Shown in pieces: positions 6,401 to 12,406 of a DNA stretch of 38,272 bases. The translations under genes were made by a program, and so were the position numbers. The stretch spans positions 1 to 38,272 of the IMG/VR virus record IMGVR_UViG_3300025469_000012, one strand, 5' to 3'. Numbering within the stretch: the stretch's first letter is position 1; each line of letters opens with the position of its first letter. The stretch is from a virus. The notes under the pieces were generated by a model. That model was not told the origin of the DNA and made no database searches. It was given only the letters and a program-made list of their open reading frames with translations.

Positions 6401-6432
6401 ACTTTCCGGGTATTACACTAAGGAAAGTTGCG
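6397..6432. promoter_or_regulatory. 11-bp perfect inverted repeat with 14-base loop (operator or origin)
   Basis: CGCAACTTTCC (6397-6407) and GGAAAGTTGCG (6422-6432) flank the loop GGGTATTACACTAA. It lies upstream of the rolling-circle-type initiator. The loop contains GTATTAC, which matches seven of nine bases of the conserved nonanucleotide nicked in circular Rep-encoding DNA viruses. The same bases on the minus strand are the -10 box of the predicted initiator promoter, so an operator for autorepression explains it equally well. Confidence 0.6.
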
Positions 6433-6440
6433 AACTGCAA
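6412..6440 (-). promoter_or_regulatory. Sigma70-like promoter of the initiator operon
   Basis: Reading the minus strand: TTGCAG (6440-6435), 17-base spacer, TGTAAT (6417-6412), five of six matches to the -10 consensus. Upstream (6441-6470) the minus strand is a series of T-tracts (A-tracts every five to six bases on the plus strand), like an UP element or bent DNA. The promoter overlaps the 11-bp inverted repeat. Confidence 0.55.
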
Positions 6441-6477
6441 AAACAAAAGCAAAATCAAAACCAAAAACAACGGCCTT

Positions 6478-6502
6478 AAAAAGCGACGATAAAACTATCG
6501 TC
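6478..6502 (-). terminator. Rho-independent terminator
   Basis: GACGATA (6485-6491) and TATCGTC (6496-6502) form a perfect 7-bp stem with a four-base loop. On the minus strand it is followed by GC and T5 (6482-6478). It ends the transcript of the gene block 7862-6538 just ahead of the initiator promoter. Confidence 0.8.
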
Positions 6503-6537
6503 CAAAGGCTCCCTCGGCCCTCACTTTCCCCGGTTTC

Positions 6538-6930
6538 TTACCTCCGAATCTGGCAGGTCCGAAGCCGGGGAGCACCGCCCGGACATGCCGACGCTCCCGC
6601 CGGGGCTCCCACCCGGCCCTGGGTCAAACGACTCGGTCTGACTTTTGCGGTTTGGTATGTTTCGGGACCGGGGTTGAGTGCCGCCAACGTGCCGTCATCG
6701 TCGCGGGTCGCAGAAACCGGGTAGAAACGGCGTTGCCCGCTCTCGGAGATTGCGTCGGCGACACTCAACTCCATTCCCGCCCGCTTGGCGAGGCCGGACT
6801 CGACGTAGTACAAAAACCTGCGCTTCACTTCCTTGGGCTCCATCTTGCAGACATGGTACTCGGCCAGTTCGGGCGTGATGCGGTGGATGCGCACCATTTG
6901 CTCGGCCACGGTTGCGCGAAGGGAATTCAT
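6538..6930 (-). CDS. Hypothetical early protein
   Basis: 130 residues. The start at 6930 overlaps the upstream stop as ATGA. Residues 1-55 look like a three-helix bundle (AEQMVRIHRITPELAEYHVC), residues about 56-90 are mixed, and the last 35 are Pro/Gly/Ala/Arg-rich and probably disordered. No family recognised. It is the last gene before the terminator at 6478-6502 in a block of four coupled regulatory-looking genes. Confidence 0.65.
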   Translation of the reverse strand: MNSLRATVAEQMVRIHRITPELAEYHVCKMEPKEVKRRFLYYVESGLAKRAGMELSVADAISESGQRRFYPVSATRDDDGTLAALNPGPETYQTAKVRPSRLTQGRVGAPAGASACPGGAPRLRTCQIRR

Positions 6931-7277
6931 GCACGGTCTCCCGCCGCGGCCGATTTGAAATCCTGAGTCGCGTCCGCCGGTTGAGATTTTGGTTGGCGGC
7001 ACACACACGCCTGGAATACATTCGACCTGTCGGGAACCATGACAAATCCATCGCCGTGGCATTGGGAGCACGGCGGAACCGGATTGACGATCTTGCGTTG
7101 GTTCAAGGGCCGGTTGCGACGGGCGGCTTTGCGAATTTGATCCTGAATTACTTGGTGGTATTGCAATAGCAGATCGACGCCGGTTTCGCACACCCTCGGC
7201 CCGTCCGATCCGCACTGGGCACAGACGCGGCGATGGGCCATGAATTCGCAATTGATCGAGGTAAGTGTAGGGATCAT
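6927..7277 (-). CDS. Double zinc-finger protein with DnaJ-like CxxCxGxG knuckle
   Basis: 116 residues from ATG 7277 (ATGA overlap with the upstream stop). The N-terminal finger has Cys19-x2-Cys22 and Cys30. A second site begins with CSQCHGDGF (Cys70, Cys73), the knuckle typical of the DnaJ central zinc domain, and is completed by Cys91 and Cys93. Between them is a basic helix (RKAARRNR) suited to nucleic acid. Role unknown; phage proteins of this kind are often regulators or anti-host factors, but nothing here proves that. Confidence 0.7.
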   Translation of the reverse strand: MIPTLTSINCEFMAHRRVCAQCGSDGPRVCETGVDLLLQYHQVIQDQIRKAARRNRPLNQRKIVNPVPPCSQCHGDGFVMVPDRSNVFQACVCRQPKSQPADATQDFKSAAAGDRA

Positions 7278-7516
7278 GCGGCCCTCCGTCGCTGTAGACG
7301 ATGGCGAATCTCGTTCACATATTGGCGCGTGGTGTGGAACTGTTGGGCGATCGCGCCGTCGGAGATTTTGTCCAGCCAAAAGAGAATGCCCCGGACTCGC
7401 TCGTCGCGCTCGTCGCGCTCGTTGAGTTCGTAGGCTAATTTCGGGGGATGATACCACGCCCACGAACTTTGCGAGTCGCGTTCGTAGAGGACACGGCGAA
7501 GAGTCTCTTTAGGCAT
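7274..7516 (-). CDS. Small helix-turn-helix protein
   Basis: 80 residues. Residues 52-73 (SDGAIAQQFHTTRQYVNEIRHR) form a helix-turn-helix of the type found in sigma-like and MarR-like regulators, with a basic C-terminal tail. Residues 33-40 contain a DNA-level tandem repeat coding ERDERDER. The start at ATG 7516 lies eight bases inside the preceding gene, which implies coupling. Likely a DNA-binding regulator of the early region; target unknown. Confidence 0.7.
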   Translation of the reverse strand: MPKETLRRVLYERDSQSSWAWYHPPKLAYELNERDERDERVRGILFWLDKISDGAIAQQFHTTRQYVNEIRHRLQRRRAA

Positions 7517-7862
7517 CGGCGGCTTCGGCTTTCACATTCCCATCGAAAAGGGGAAGATTTTTAATCTTTCGTCCGCCTCGATGCGCGGCGTTCCACTGGC
7601 GTATTTGTTCCAGTTGAACGCGAAGGGCGCACTTCATCGAACAGTATTTACTGCGTAAAGTCTTGGCCGGTAAAGAATTTGCGCAACCGGGCGCTTGGCA
7701 GATTGAATTTTTCGGAAGTCGATGCTTCAAGTACCAGCGGTAGGCCGCCTCTTTATGCATACAGCGACGGGAACAAAATTTTTGAGTGTACTGACGCGGA
7801 ACGAAATAATTTGGACATGAACGAGCGGCGCATGGGGTTGAGTGTTTTCGTTTTTCGTCCAT
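7509..7862 (-). CDS. Tandem treble-clef-like zinc-finger protein
   Basis: 117 residues. Two copies of the same finger are visible: Cys11-x4-Cys16-x13-Cys30-x3-Cys34 and Cys55-x4-Cys60-x13-Cys74-x3-Cys78. The pattern resembles the zinc half of HNH or FCS-type proteins, without the HNH catalytic residues. The rest is basic. It is the first gene of the divergent early block; ATG 7862 has no Shine-Dalgarno and lies two bases from the predicted transcription start, suggesting a leaderless message. Likely a nucleic-acid-binding regulator. Confidence 0.75.
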   Translation of the reverse strand: MDEKRKHSTPCAARSCPNYFVPRQYTQKFCSRRCMHKEAAYRWYLKHRLPKNSICQAPGCANSLPAKTLRSKYCSMKCALRVQLEQIRQWNAAHRGGRKIKNLPLFDGNVKAEAADA

Positions 7863-7870
7863 GAGGTGAA

Positions 7871-7899
7871 ACGCTACTTGAAAAACTTTAATGCGTCAA
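7871..7899 (-). promoter_or_regulatory. Promoter of the minus-strand early block
   Basis: Minus strand: TTGACG (7899-7894), 17-base spacer, TAGCGT (7876-7871). The start site would fall near 7864, two bases before ATG 7862. The -10 is weak (three of six), so confidence is moderate. Confidence 0.45.
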
Positions 7900-7910
7900 G
7901 CTATTTCTTA

Positions 7911-7940
7911 CATCCCCCCCAATTAAATCGGGGGGGGATG
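7911..7940. promoter_or_regulatory. GC-run inverted repeat in divergent region (operator candidate)
   Basis: CATCCCCCCC (7911-7920) and GGGGGGGATG (7931-7940) are perfect 10-bp arms around AATTAAATCG. The runs of seven C and eight G flanking an AT core stand out from everything else here. It sits between the divergent genes 7862 (minus) and 8059 (plus), just upstream of the minus promoter, where a regulator would control both. Confidence 0.6.
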
Positions 7941-8058
7941 GCTCTGGCGATTCTCCGCGATCCTCCTTTTCCGAACTTTAGATTGAACACCGCCTCCATC
8001 CTAACCCAACTTACATCTTTTTTTTCTATCACTTGCTGCGTACACTCCAAGCAGAACC

Positions 8059-8307
8059 ATGGGACTTATGCAAACCATCCGAGATGCCGCCTACCGTCTC
8101 ACCGACCAAATGCAATGCGTTATCGGACACCTCGAATTGGAACGTCCAAAAGACGCGCTGCAAGCCGCGGAAGGCGCAATTCAGACACTTCATCTTCTCT
8201 ACACCGCCATCGCCGCCAAAACCGCCGAATTCGACGCCCTGGCGGGAGAACTGCGGCAACGCACGCTCGAGCTCGCTACAACTCCGCGTTCCCGGAAACG
8301 GAAGTAA
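8059..8307 (+). CDS. Small helical hypothetical protein
   Basis: 82 residues, almost all predicted helix, with Leu/Ala heptad-like spacing from about 20 to 72 and a basic tail. ATG 8059 and ATG 8068 are both possible starts; neither has a strong ribosome site. No family recognised. It is the first plus-strand gene right of the divergent regulatory region. Confidence 0.55.
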   Translation: MGLMQTIRDAAYRLTDQMQCVIGHLELERPKDALQAAEGAIQTLHLLYTAIAAKTAEFDALAGELRQRTLELATTPRSRKRK

Positions 8308-8308
8308 C

Positions 8309-8566
8309 TTGTTCTTTTTGCGGCATTCGCACGATCTTGAAGTGGTGTTCAACCGCGAATATCAGCGTCGGGCCACCCGCCAGGCCATGCGCAGCCGCGC
8401 GGCGCGCGAATTGTTCCAGCGGCCGGCGCGAATCTCCCGCGAACCGTTTCAACCGTCCGCACCCATCCAACTCAATTTGAAATTCCACGAGGATGACGTG
8501 GGCGCCCGCTTCGCTTCCGACAAAGATTGCCCCTTGAAAGACGTTTTCCCGGAAGCTTACGAATGA
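8309..8566 (+). CDS. Small basic hypothetical protein
   Basis: 85 residues if it begins at TTG 8309, one base after the stop of the previous gene and behind GGAAG. A larger open frame continues upstream to 8033 but overlaps the previous gene and looks like noise. The sequence is Arg-rich in the first half and acidic at the end. No domain recognised. It ends shortly before the hairpin terminator at 8589-8618. Confidence 0.5.
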   Translation: MFFLRHSHDLEVVFNREYQRRATRQAMRSRAARELFQRPARISREPFQPSAPIQLNLKFHEDDVGARFASDKDCPLKDVFPEAYE

Positions 8567-8588
8567 ATGCTTGAGCGTTCAGGCAAAG

Positions 8589-8618
8589 AAAAAGGCCCGC
8601 GCTAGCGAGGCGCGGGCC
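8589..8618 (-). terminator. Rho-independent terminator at the end of the late region
   Basis: GGCCCGCGC (8594-8602) and GCGCGGGCC (8610-8618) form a perfect 9-bp stem with a seven-base loop. On the minus strand it is followed by T5 (8593-8589). It ends the long late transcript and separates it from the convergent plus-strand genes. Confidence 0.85.
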
Positions 8619-8644
8619 GGAGTGCGACACGGGGGAGGGGAAGC

Positions 8645-8920
8645 CTACTCGGCTTCGATGGTGCGGAGCTTCAATTTGTAGCGGTGGGCGAATCCCGGCG
8701 CGAACGCCTTGGTCGCGCCCCGGAATTGATCTTCGATTTCAAGCGTGTGTTTTTCGTCGATCTTCGCCTGCCGATCTTTCTTCCAGGCGCGGACCAACTT
8801 TTTCAGCACGCCATCGGCTTTCTCGTACAAGACTTTCCCTTGCTCGCGAAGTTCTTCATGAAGCCGATAGAGTTCGGCGACGGACTTGGGGGATTTGGCG
8901 CTCATGCCTACGATCTTCAT
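8645..8920 (-). CDS. Helical, charged hypothetical protein
   Basis: 91 residues with long charged helices from about 12 to 65 (coiled-coil-like) and a basic C-terminus. The start is ambiguous: ATG 8920 or ATG 8905, neither with a clear ribosome site. Not recognised. It is the last gene of the late region before the terminator at 8589-8618. Confidence 0.6.
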   Translation of the reverse strand: MKIVGMSAKSPKSVAELYRLHEELREQGKVLYEKADGVLKKLVRAWKKDRQAKIDEKHTLEIEDQFRGATKAFAPGFAHRYKLKLRTIEAE

Positions 8921-8973
8921 CCCTTGCCGAGATTTTCAGCAAGCGAAAAGCCCAATGGGGAGTGACGAAAGTA

Positions 8974-9291
8974 CTAGATTTTTTCGATGGCCGCGATCAG
9001 GGCTTTCACCGCCGCGATGGTCGCCTGGTCCAGCGAGATGGTCAGCCCATTGGGAAGGGCCGCGGCGCTGGCGCTTTTGACGGCATTGATAGCCAGATTG
9101 GTCAGGGTCAGTCCGGTGGCCGCCACACTGGCCGCTTGCGGTCCCGCGAGACTGGCAAGGGCGGTCACTTCCGTGGAGTTCTTCTGCACCCAATCGGCAA
9201 GCTTGACGGCGTCTTCGCCGGCGTCTTCGATTCCGGCTTTGATTTTCTTGGCGATGTTCACGACTTCGGTTTCGAGCTTGACGATTCCCAT
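8974..9291 (-). CDS. Hypothetical Ala-rich helical protein
   Basis: 105 residues from ATG 9291 behind AGGAGAACCATC. It is Ala/Val/Ile-rich with alternating charged helices (residues 1-40) and weakly hydrophobic stretches (45-100) too polar for sure membrane spans. No family recognised. Its place in the lysis and accessory end of the late region leaves open a role at the membrane, but this is not shown. Confidence 0.7.
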   Translation of the reverse strand: MGIVKLETEVVNIAKKIKAGIEDAGEDAVKLADWVQKNSTEVTALASLAGPQAASVAATGLTLTNLAINAVKSASAAALPNGLTISLDQATIAAVKALIAAIEKI

Positions 9292-9301
9292 GATGGTTCT
9301 C

Positions 9302-9613
9302 CTATTTGGATTGAAATTCGGTTTGAAAACGGCTGAGGTTGTCCGCGCCGAGCAACTCCTTCGGTACGGTAAGCGAGAGAAAACCTTTTTTTTCGAGCGT
9401 CGCAAGCGAGAGATACATCGCCGTGGCTGCGTCTTTCATGGCTTGGCCCTCGCCCGTCCACTGCGCCCACTTCGCGCCGCCCGAGCGCCACATGGCCGAG
9501 ATCCAGGCGCTGTAGGCGGCACTCACCAGGGAATTCACGACTTCGCGTTCGAGTTTCGCGTTGGCCGCGCCCTCGAACATGGCCACGGGATCGGGAAAAT
9601 CGAGGAGGCCCAT
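9302..9613 (-). CDS. Hypothetical protein just downstream of an insertion element
   Basis: 103 residues. ATG 9613 lies immediately next to the 8-bp target duplication (9615-9622) of the mobile element, and no Shine-Dalgarno is present. Before the insertion the ATG was four bases from the stop of the holin-like gene (10921-11097) and was probably translated by coupling. The insertion has removed that coupling, so expression may now depend on read-through from the element. Product helical and Ala-rich; not recognised. Confidence 0.7.
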   Translation of the reverse strand: MGLLDFPDPVAMFEGAANAKLEREVVNSLVSAAYSAWISAMWRSGGAKWAQWTGEGQAMKDAATAMYLSLATLEKKGFLSLTVPKELLGADNLSRFQTEFQSK

Positions 9614-9614
9614 G

Positions 9615-9622
9615 ATTTATTT
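9615..9622. repeat. 8-bp target-site duplication, left copy
   Basis: ATTTATTT, directly abutting the left inverted repeat at 9623. The identical octamer abuts the right inverted repeat at 10919-10926. Eight base pairs is the usual duplication length for the IS1595 family. Confidence 0.92.
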
Positions 9623-9645
9623 GGGAACTATATACATAACTCCCT
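9623..9645. repeat. Left terminal inverted repeat of the IS1595-like element
   Basis: 23 bp starting GGGAACTATATACATAAC. It matches the reverse complement of 10896-10918 at 20 positions, with the first 12 identical. Confidence 0.9.
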
Positions 9646-9730
9646 AAGTCCTACGATTTCAGATTCTTCGCAAAATCGGCGTCTTTGTAGCGCCGAGAAA
9701 ACCGGACGATGATGGAGCATTGCTCACAAG

Positions 9731-10390
9731 TTATTTTCGGGTTGTCTGGCTAACCCTCGTGTACTCATCCGCGATGAATTTGGCGTAGGCAGGTGGAACG
9801 GCCTGTGTCAGTTCCGTCTTCGTCATCCAGTCAATACCCATCGCATCAGCCCAGTCTTGGTACTTGTAAGACTTCGATTCCGCTCCGTGTCCAGCAACGG
9901 TGTACGCTTCGCCGCGTGCAATGGCTCCGGAGCACTTGGGATGGTCAGGAACTTCATACCCAGACCAGTTCACCTCGAACAAGCGATGCCGGATGACTTT
10001 CAATCCGAACATCAGCCCACACAGACGAAACGGGAGATGGAGCGGAGCGCCTACGACGTTTTCGATTACGTAGGGCATGTCCCAGCGCAAATCAGTCGTT
10101 TTCTCAAACAGGTTACGGATGAAGTCGATCTGACACGCCCACGCTTTTCCCCATCTTCGGGCAGACCACGAATGCTTCTGACACATAGGACTTGCCCAGC
10201 CAAAGTCAAAATCCAGAAGATCATCAAGGGTGAGGGTAGTAACATCTCGCCGTATAAACTCAAACGGATAGTTGGGTTGAGGTTCAATGTCCATTCCCAC
10301 GATGTGAGCTTCTGGCCAGGCTTGGTGCAGTCCCATCGCCGCCCCACCAGCCCCACAGCAAAGGTCAAGCACGCGCTTAGGAACGGGCAC
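9731..10390 (-). CDS. DNA (cytosine-5)-methyltransferase-like protein, IS passenger
   Basis: 219 residues from GTG 10390. The SAM-binding motif I is LDLCCGAGGAAMGL (8-21); motif IV is SPMC with candidate catalytic Cys70; the motif VI equivalent is IENV (109-112); RHRLFE at 134-139 resembles the QxRxR region. This is the core of a C5-type methyltransferase, much shorter than the usual 300-400 residues and with little room for a target-recognition domain. SPMC replaces the usual PC dipeptide, so activity needs testing. It overlaps the small ORF upstream by 14 bases. It may protect DNA from host restriction or simply be cargo. Confidence 0.8.
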   Translation of the reverse strand: MPVPKRVLDLCCGAGGAAMGLHQAWPEAHIVGMDIEPQPNYPFEFIRRDVTTLTLDDLLDFDFGWASPMCQKHSWSARRWGKAWACQIDFIRNLFEKTTDLRWDMPYVIENVVGAPLHLPFRLCGLMFGLKVIRHRLFEVNWSGYEVPDHPKCSGAIARGEAYTVAGHGAESKSYKYQDWADAMGIDWMTKTELTQAVPPAYAKFIADEYTRVSQTTRK

Positions 10391-10490
10391 GCTTCGCCTT
10401 CTTTCTCTTCCGGGGTTTGGGCTGCTTCGACTTCGGGCGGTAACTCAAAACAACGTCTGCAATCTGTTCGAGGGCTTTGGGCGGTTTCAT
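10377..10490 (-). CDS. Small basic ORF within the insertion element
   Basis: 37 residues. ATG 10490 overlaps the transposase stop as ATGA, and its end overlaps the methyltransferase start, so it bridges two coupled genes. The first 17 residues are helical (KALEQIADVVLSYRP), the rest Lys/Arg/Pro-rich. It may be a real nucleic-acid-binding peptide or a remnant of the lost transposase sequence; I cannot tell which. Confidence 0.5.
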   Translation of the reverse strand: MKPPKALEQIADVVLSYRPKSKQPKPRKRKKAKRARS

Positions 10491-10861
10491 GCCGTCAACC
10501 CCGCGTAGGTCAGCCTGTGCAGCATGAACCATGCCGACTTCTGAGTCACACCAATCTCTTTCGCCAGTTGCAGCGAAGAGATGCCTTTCCGAGCCGTCAC
10601 AAGCAGATACATGGCATAGAGCCATTTGTGCAGGGGAATGTGGCTGCGCTCGAAGATCGTGCCAGTACGGATCGTGAAATCAAGCTGGCATGGGTTGCAG
10701 CGGTAGAAGCCGCCCTTGCGCGTGGTGATGTTCTCTTTGGCCTTGCAGGACGGGCAGGTAACGCCGTCCGACCAGATGCGGGATTCCAGAAAAAGCCGAG
10801 CAGATTCCGCGTCAGGGAACATCTCGAAAAGCTGGAAGGTGCTGATTGTGCTTTTGCTCAT
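10487..10861 (-). CDS. Truncated IS1595-family transposase (zinc ribbon and HTH only)
   Basis: 124 residues. Cys36-x2-Cys39 and Cys55-x2-Cys58 form the N-terminal zinc ribbon typical of IS1595 transposases. KWLYAMYLLVTARKGISS and the HTH-like LAKEIGVTQKSAWFMLHRL (99-117) follow, as in the family. The DDE catalytic domain that should come next is absent; the frame stops after seven more residues. The product could bind the element's ends but not cut, so it may act as a regulator or be inactive. The predicted promoter puts the transcription start at the ATG, suggesting a leaderless message. Confidence 0.85.
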   Translation of the reverse strand: MSKSTISTFQLFEMFPDAESARLFLESRIWSDGVTCPSCKAKENITTRKGGFYRCNPCQLDFTIRTGTIFERSHIPLHKWLYAMYLLVTARKGISSLQLAKEIGVTQKSAWFMLHRLTYAGLTA

Positions 10862-10867
10862 GGCTTA

Positions 10868-10896
10868 AATGTACTTGACTCCCGCACGTTTGTCAA
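10868..10896 (-). promoter_or_regulatory. Promoter of the truncated transposase
   Basis: Minus strand: perfect TTGACA (10896-10891), 17-base spacer, TACATT (10873-10868). The expected start site coincides with ATG 10861. The -35 touches the inner edge of the right inverted repeat, so end binding by the transposase would repress its own promoter. Confidence 0.7.
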
Positions 10897-10918
10897 GGGA
10901 ATTAACTATATAGTTCCC
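10896..10918. repeat. Right terminal inverted repeat of the IS1595-like element
   Basis: 23 bp whose reverse complement starts GGGAACTATATAGTTAAT, matching the left end at 20 of 23 positions. It is followed directly by the duplicated ATTTATTT. Confidence 0.9.
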
Positions 10919-10926
10919 ATTTATTT
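10919..10926. repeat. 8-bp target-site duplication, right copy
   Basis: ATTTATTT, identical to 9615-9622. It overlaps the stop codon (10921-10923) of the holin-like gene, which is regenerated unchanged by the duplication. Confidence 0.92.
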
Positions 10927-11097
10927 CGGCGGCTGCTGGTAGTGCGCTATTGTTCCCATTCCCCACTGCGCGAACGACACGCAGATCATCACGATAGGCT
11001 GATATTTCGCCGGGACTATGCCCGAAACGAAATTGGCCACCTGCACAAAGGTTGCCGCCGCCTGCGCGACGGTATGCCAGTTTAGAAAACTTTTCAT
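10921..11097 (-). CDS. Putative holin (small membrane protein)
   Basis: 58 residues. ATG 11097 overlaps the endolysin stop as ATGA. Two hydrophobic stretches, about 10-28 and 34-50, separated by a short polar turn (VPAKYQP), fit a two-span membrane protein. Size, topology and direct coupling to the endolysin make a holin the most likely role: it would open the inner membrane to release the glucosaminidase. No conserved holin family signature was recognised. The insertion element lies immediately after its stop codon. Confidence 0.65.
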   Translation of the reverse strand: MKSFLNWHTVAQAAATFVQVANFVSGIVPAKYQPIVMICVSFAQWGMGTIAHYQQPPK

Positions 11098-11555
11098 AGT
11101 GCGCTCCAATCTCCCGCCACATCGTTGTAAATCTTGAGAACTTTTTCCGCGCGTTCGGGATCGGTTGACCAAGTCCGGGAAACTTCATGGATATACGTCG
11201 TTGCCGAGGCCGCGCCCAAGGCATTCTTGTAATGCGGATAAAACGACGCCAAGCGCTTCAAGGTCGCCATGCGGTCGGCAAACGAAGCTTCCCAATCGGG
11301 ATAGACGATCCAAGTCGAATTGAGCGTCACCCACTTGCCGTCGAGAACTTCCTTGGTCGGCAAAACGTGCGATCCGTAGACCGGATGCACGTGCTGCTTG
11401 CAACCGAAGAGGTTGTTGTAGAGCGCGGCCAGGTCGCTCCGTCCGTAACCCGACTCGAGCGCGGCCTCGCAGGCCGCCATCTCGGGGAAAATATGATTGG
11501 CTTTTACGGCGGCGGCGTGGGCGCGGTTCAGAAAATCGTGCTGTTGGGGGGTCAT
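11094..11555 (-). CDS. Endolysin, FlgJ/LytD-type glucosaminidase
   Basis: 153 residues covering a single Glucosaminidase domain. The core AACEAALESGYGRSDLA (27-43) contains the catalytic Glu34, followed by NNLFGCK (47-53) and a WxxYPDWEASF strand, all typical of N-acetylglucosaminidases that cleave peptidoglycan glycan strands. There is no signal peptide or cell-wall-binding domain, so export depends on the adjacent holin-like protein. No strong ribosome site precedes ATG 11555. Confidence 0.88.
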   Translation of the reverse strand: MTPQQHDFLNRAHAAAVKANHIFPEMAACEAALESGYGRSDLAALYNNLFGCKQHVHPVYGSHVLPTKEVLDGKWVTLNSTWIVYPDWEASFADRMATLKRLASFYPHYKNALGAASATTYIHEVSRTWSTDPERAEKVLKIYNDVAGDWSAL

Positions 11556-11563
11556 GGGGAAAT

Positions 11564-12406
11564 TCAGTTCTTCGCGCAGAAAATCACTTTCGTAAATTGC
11601 GGACGCGGGTCGATGGCATTGCCGGTGAATATCGGCTGACTCACCGTCCCCGACGCCGTGACCGTATGCGTATGCGTCGGAAGCGCGGAGCCGGTGAACG
11701 TTTCCGCCGGGACGGTGGCCGCCGTACCCGTAAAAGTTTCCGCCGGAACTGTGCCCGTCGCACCCGTGAATGTCTCCGCCGGGACCGTGCCCGCTGTACC
11801 CGTAAAAGTTTCCGCCGGAACGGTATGCGTGTGGGAAGGATGTGTGTGAGTGTTATTCGCGACGTTATTTCCAGTTCCCGTCGAGACCACAATGGCCGCC
11901 GTTGCCGTAGAAGAAATGGCCGTGCCACCCGTGGTTGTCGAGCCATTCGTGCCCGCCGGAGTAAAGCTCACCGTGCTATTCGTTCCGGCGGGAATAAAGT
12001 TAACGGTGCCATTCGTACCGGCGGGAGTGAAACTTACCGTTCCATTGCTGCCGCTTGGCGTGCCCGCGCTCACCGCCGAAGTCGTTACCGATCCACCCAC
12101 GAATGTCGGCTGACTCACCGTCCCCGATGGTGTGACCGTCGCGTTACCGCCGGTCGTGCCCACATCGCCATTCGCGGCCAAAGTGCCCTGTAGAAATTGT
12201 CCGTTCAAGGCCGTCACCTGCGTAAAACCCGAAGGACACGCGGCATTCAAGGTCATCACGATGATGCCCGAGGGCGTTGGCGCCAACCCCGCATTAGTGA
12301 TCCACGAGTCAGACACCAACCCATGCTGTTGCGCCGACGCGGAAACGGCGCACAAAAAACTCAAGGCCAAAAACCGGCAAGCCTTAATTAACAATCTGAT
12401 ATTCAA
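11564..12406 (-). CDS. Secreted tail-collar/fibre-like protein with repeats
   Basis: 280 residues from TTG 12406, behind GGAG at six bases; no better start exists before the hydrophobic N-terminus. Residues 1-26 look like a signal peptide ending ASA|QQ. Residues 47-90 resemble the phage tail-collar domain (CPSGFTQVTALNGQFLQG). Residues 121-153 hold about three GTVSFTPAGTN repeats, 196-239 four VPAETFTGTAGT repeats, and HTHTHPSHTHT at 187-195 resembles the HxH metal-binding segments of trimeric fibres. The C-terminal PQFTKVIFCAKN is typical of collar proteins. A fibre or adhesin role is likely; export by Sec is unusual for a virion part. Confidence 0.75.
   Translation of the reverse strand: MNIRLLIKACRFLALSFLCAVSASAQQHGLVSDSWITNAGLAPTPSGIIVMTLNAACPSGFTQVTALNGQFLQGTLAANGDVGTTGGNATVTPSGTVSQPTFVGGSVTTSAVSAGTPSGSNGTVSFTPAGTNGTVNFIPAGTNSTVSFTPAGTNGSTTTGGTAISSTATAAIVVSTGTGNNVANNTHTHPSHTHTVPAETFTGTAGTVPAETFTGATGTVPAETFTGTAATVPAETFTGSALPTHTHTVTASGTVSQPIFTGNAIDPRPQFTKVIFCAKN

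Larger units (their letters stand above)
9623..10918 (-). mobile_element. IS1595-like insertion element with methyltransferase passenger
   Basis: 1,296 bp bounded by 23-bp inverted repeats, left 9623-9645 and right 10896-10918 (20 of 23 matching, both starting GGGAACTATATA), and by perfect ATTTATTT duplications. Gene order from the right end, all minus strand: promoter, truncated transposase (10861-10487), small basic ORF (10490-10377), cytosine-methyltransferase-like gene (10390-9731). Passenger genes are known in the IS1595 family. It landed in the short spacer between a holin-like gene and its downstream neighbour, sparing both reading frames. Intact ends and duplications suggest recent insertion, while the missing DDE domain means transposition in trans, or decay since. 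Confidence 0.9.
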
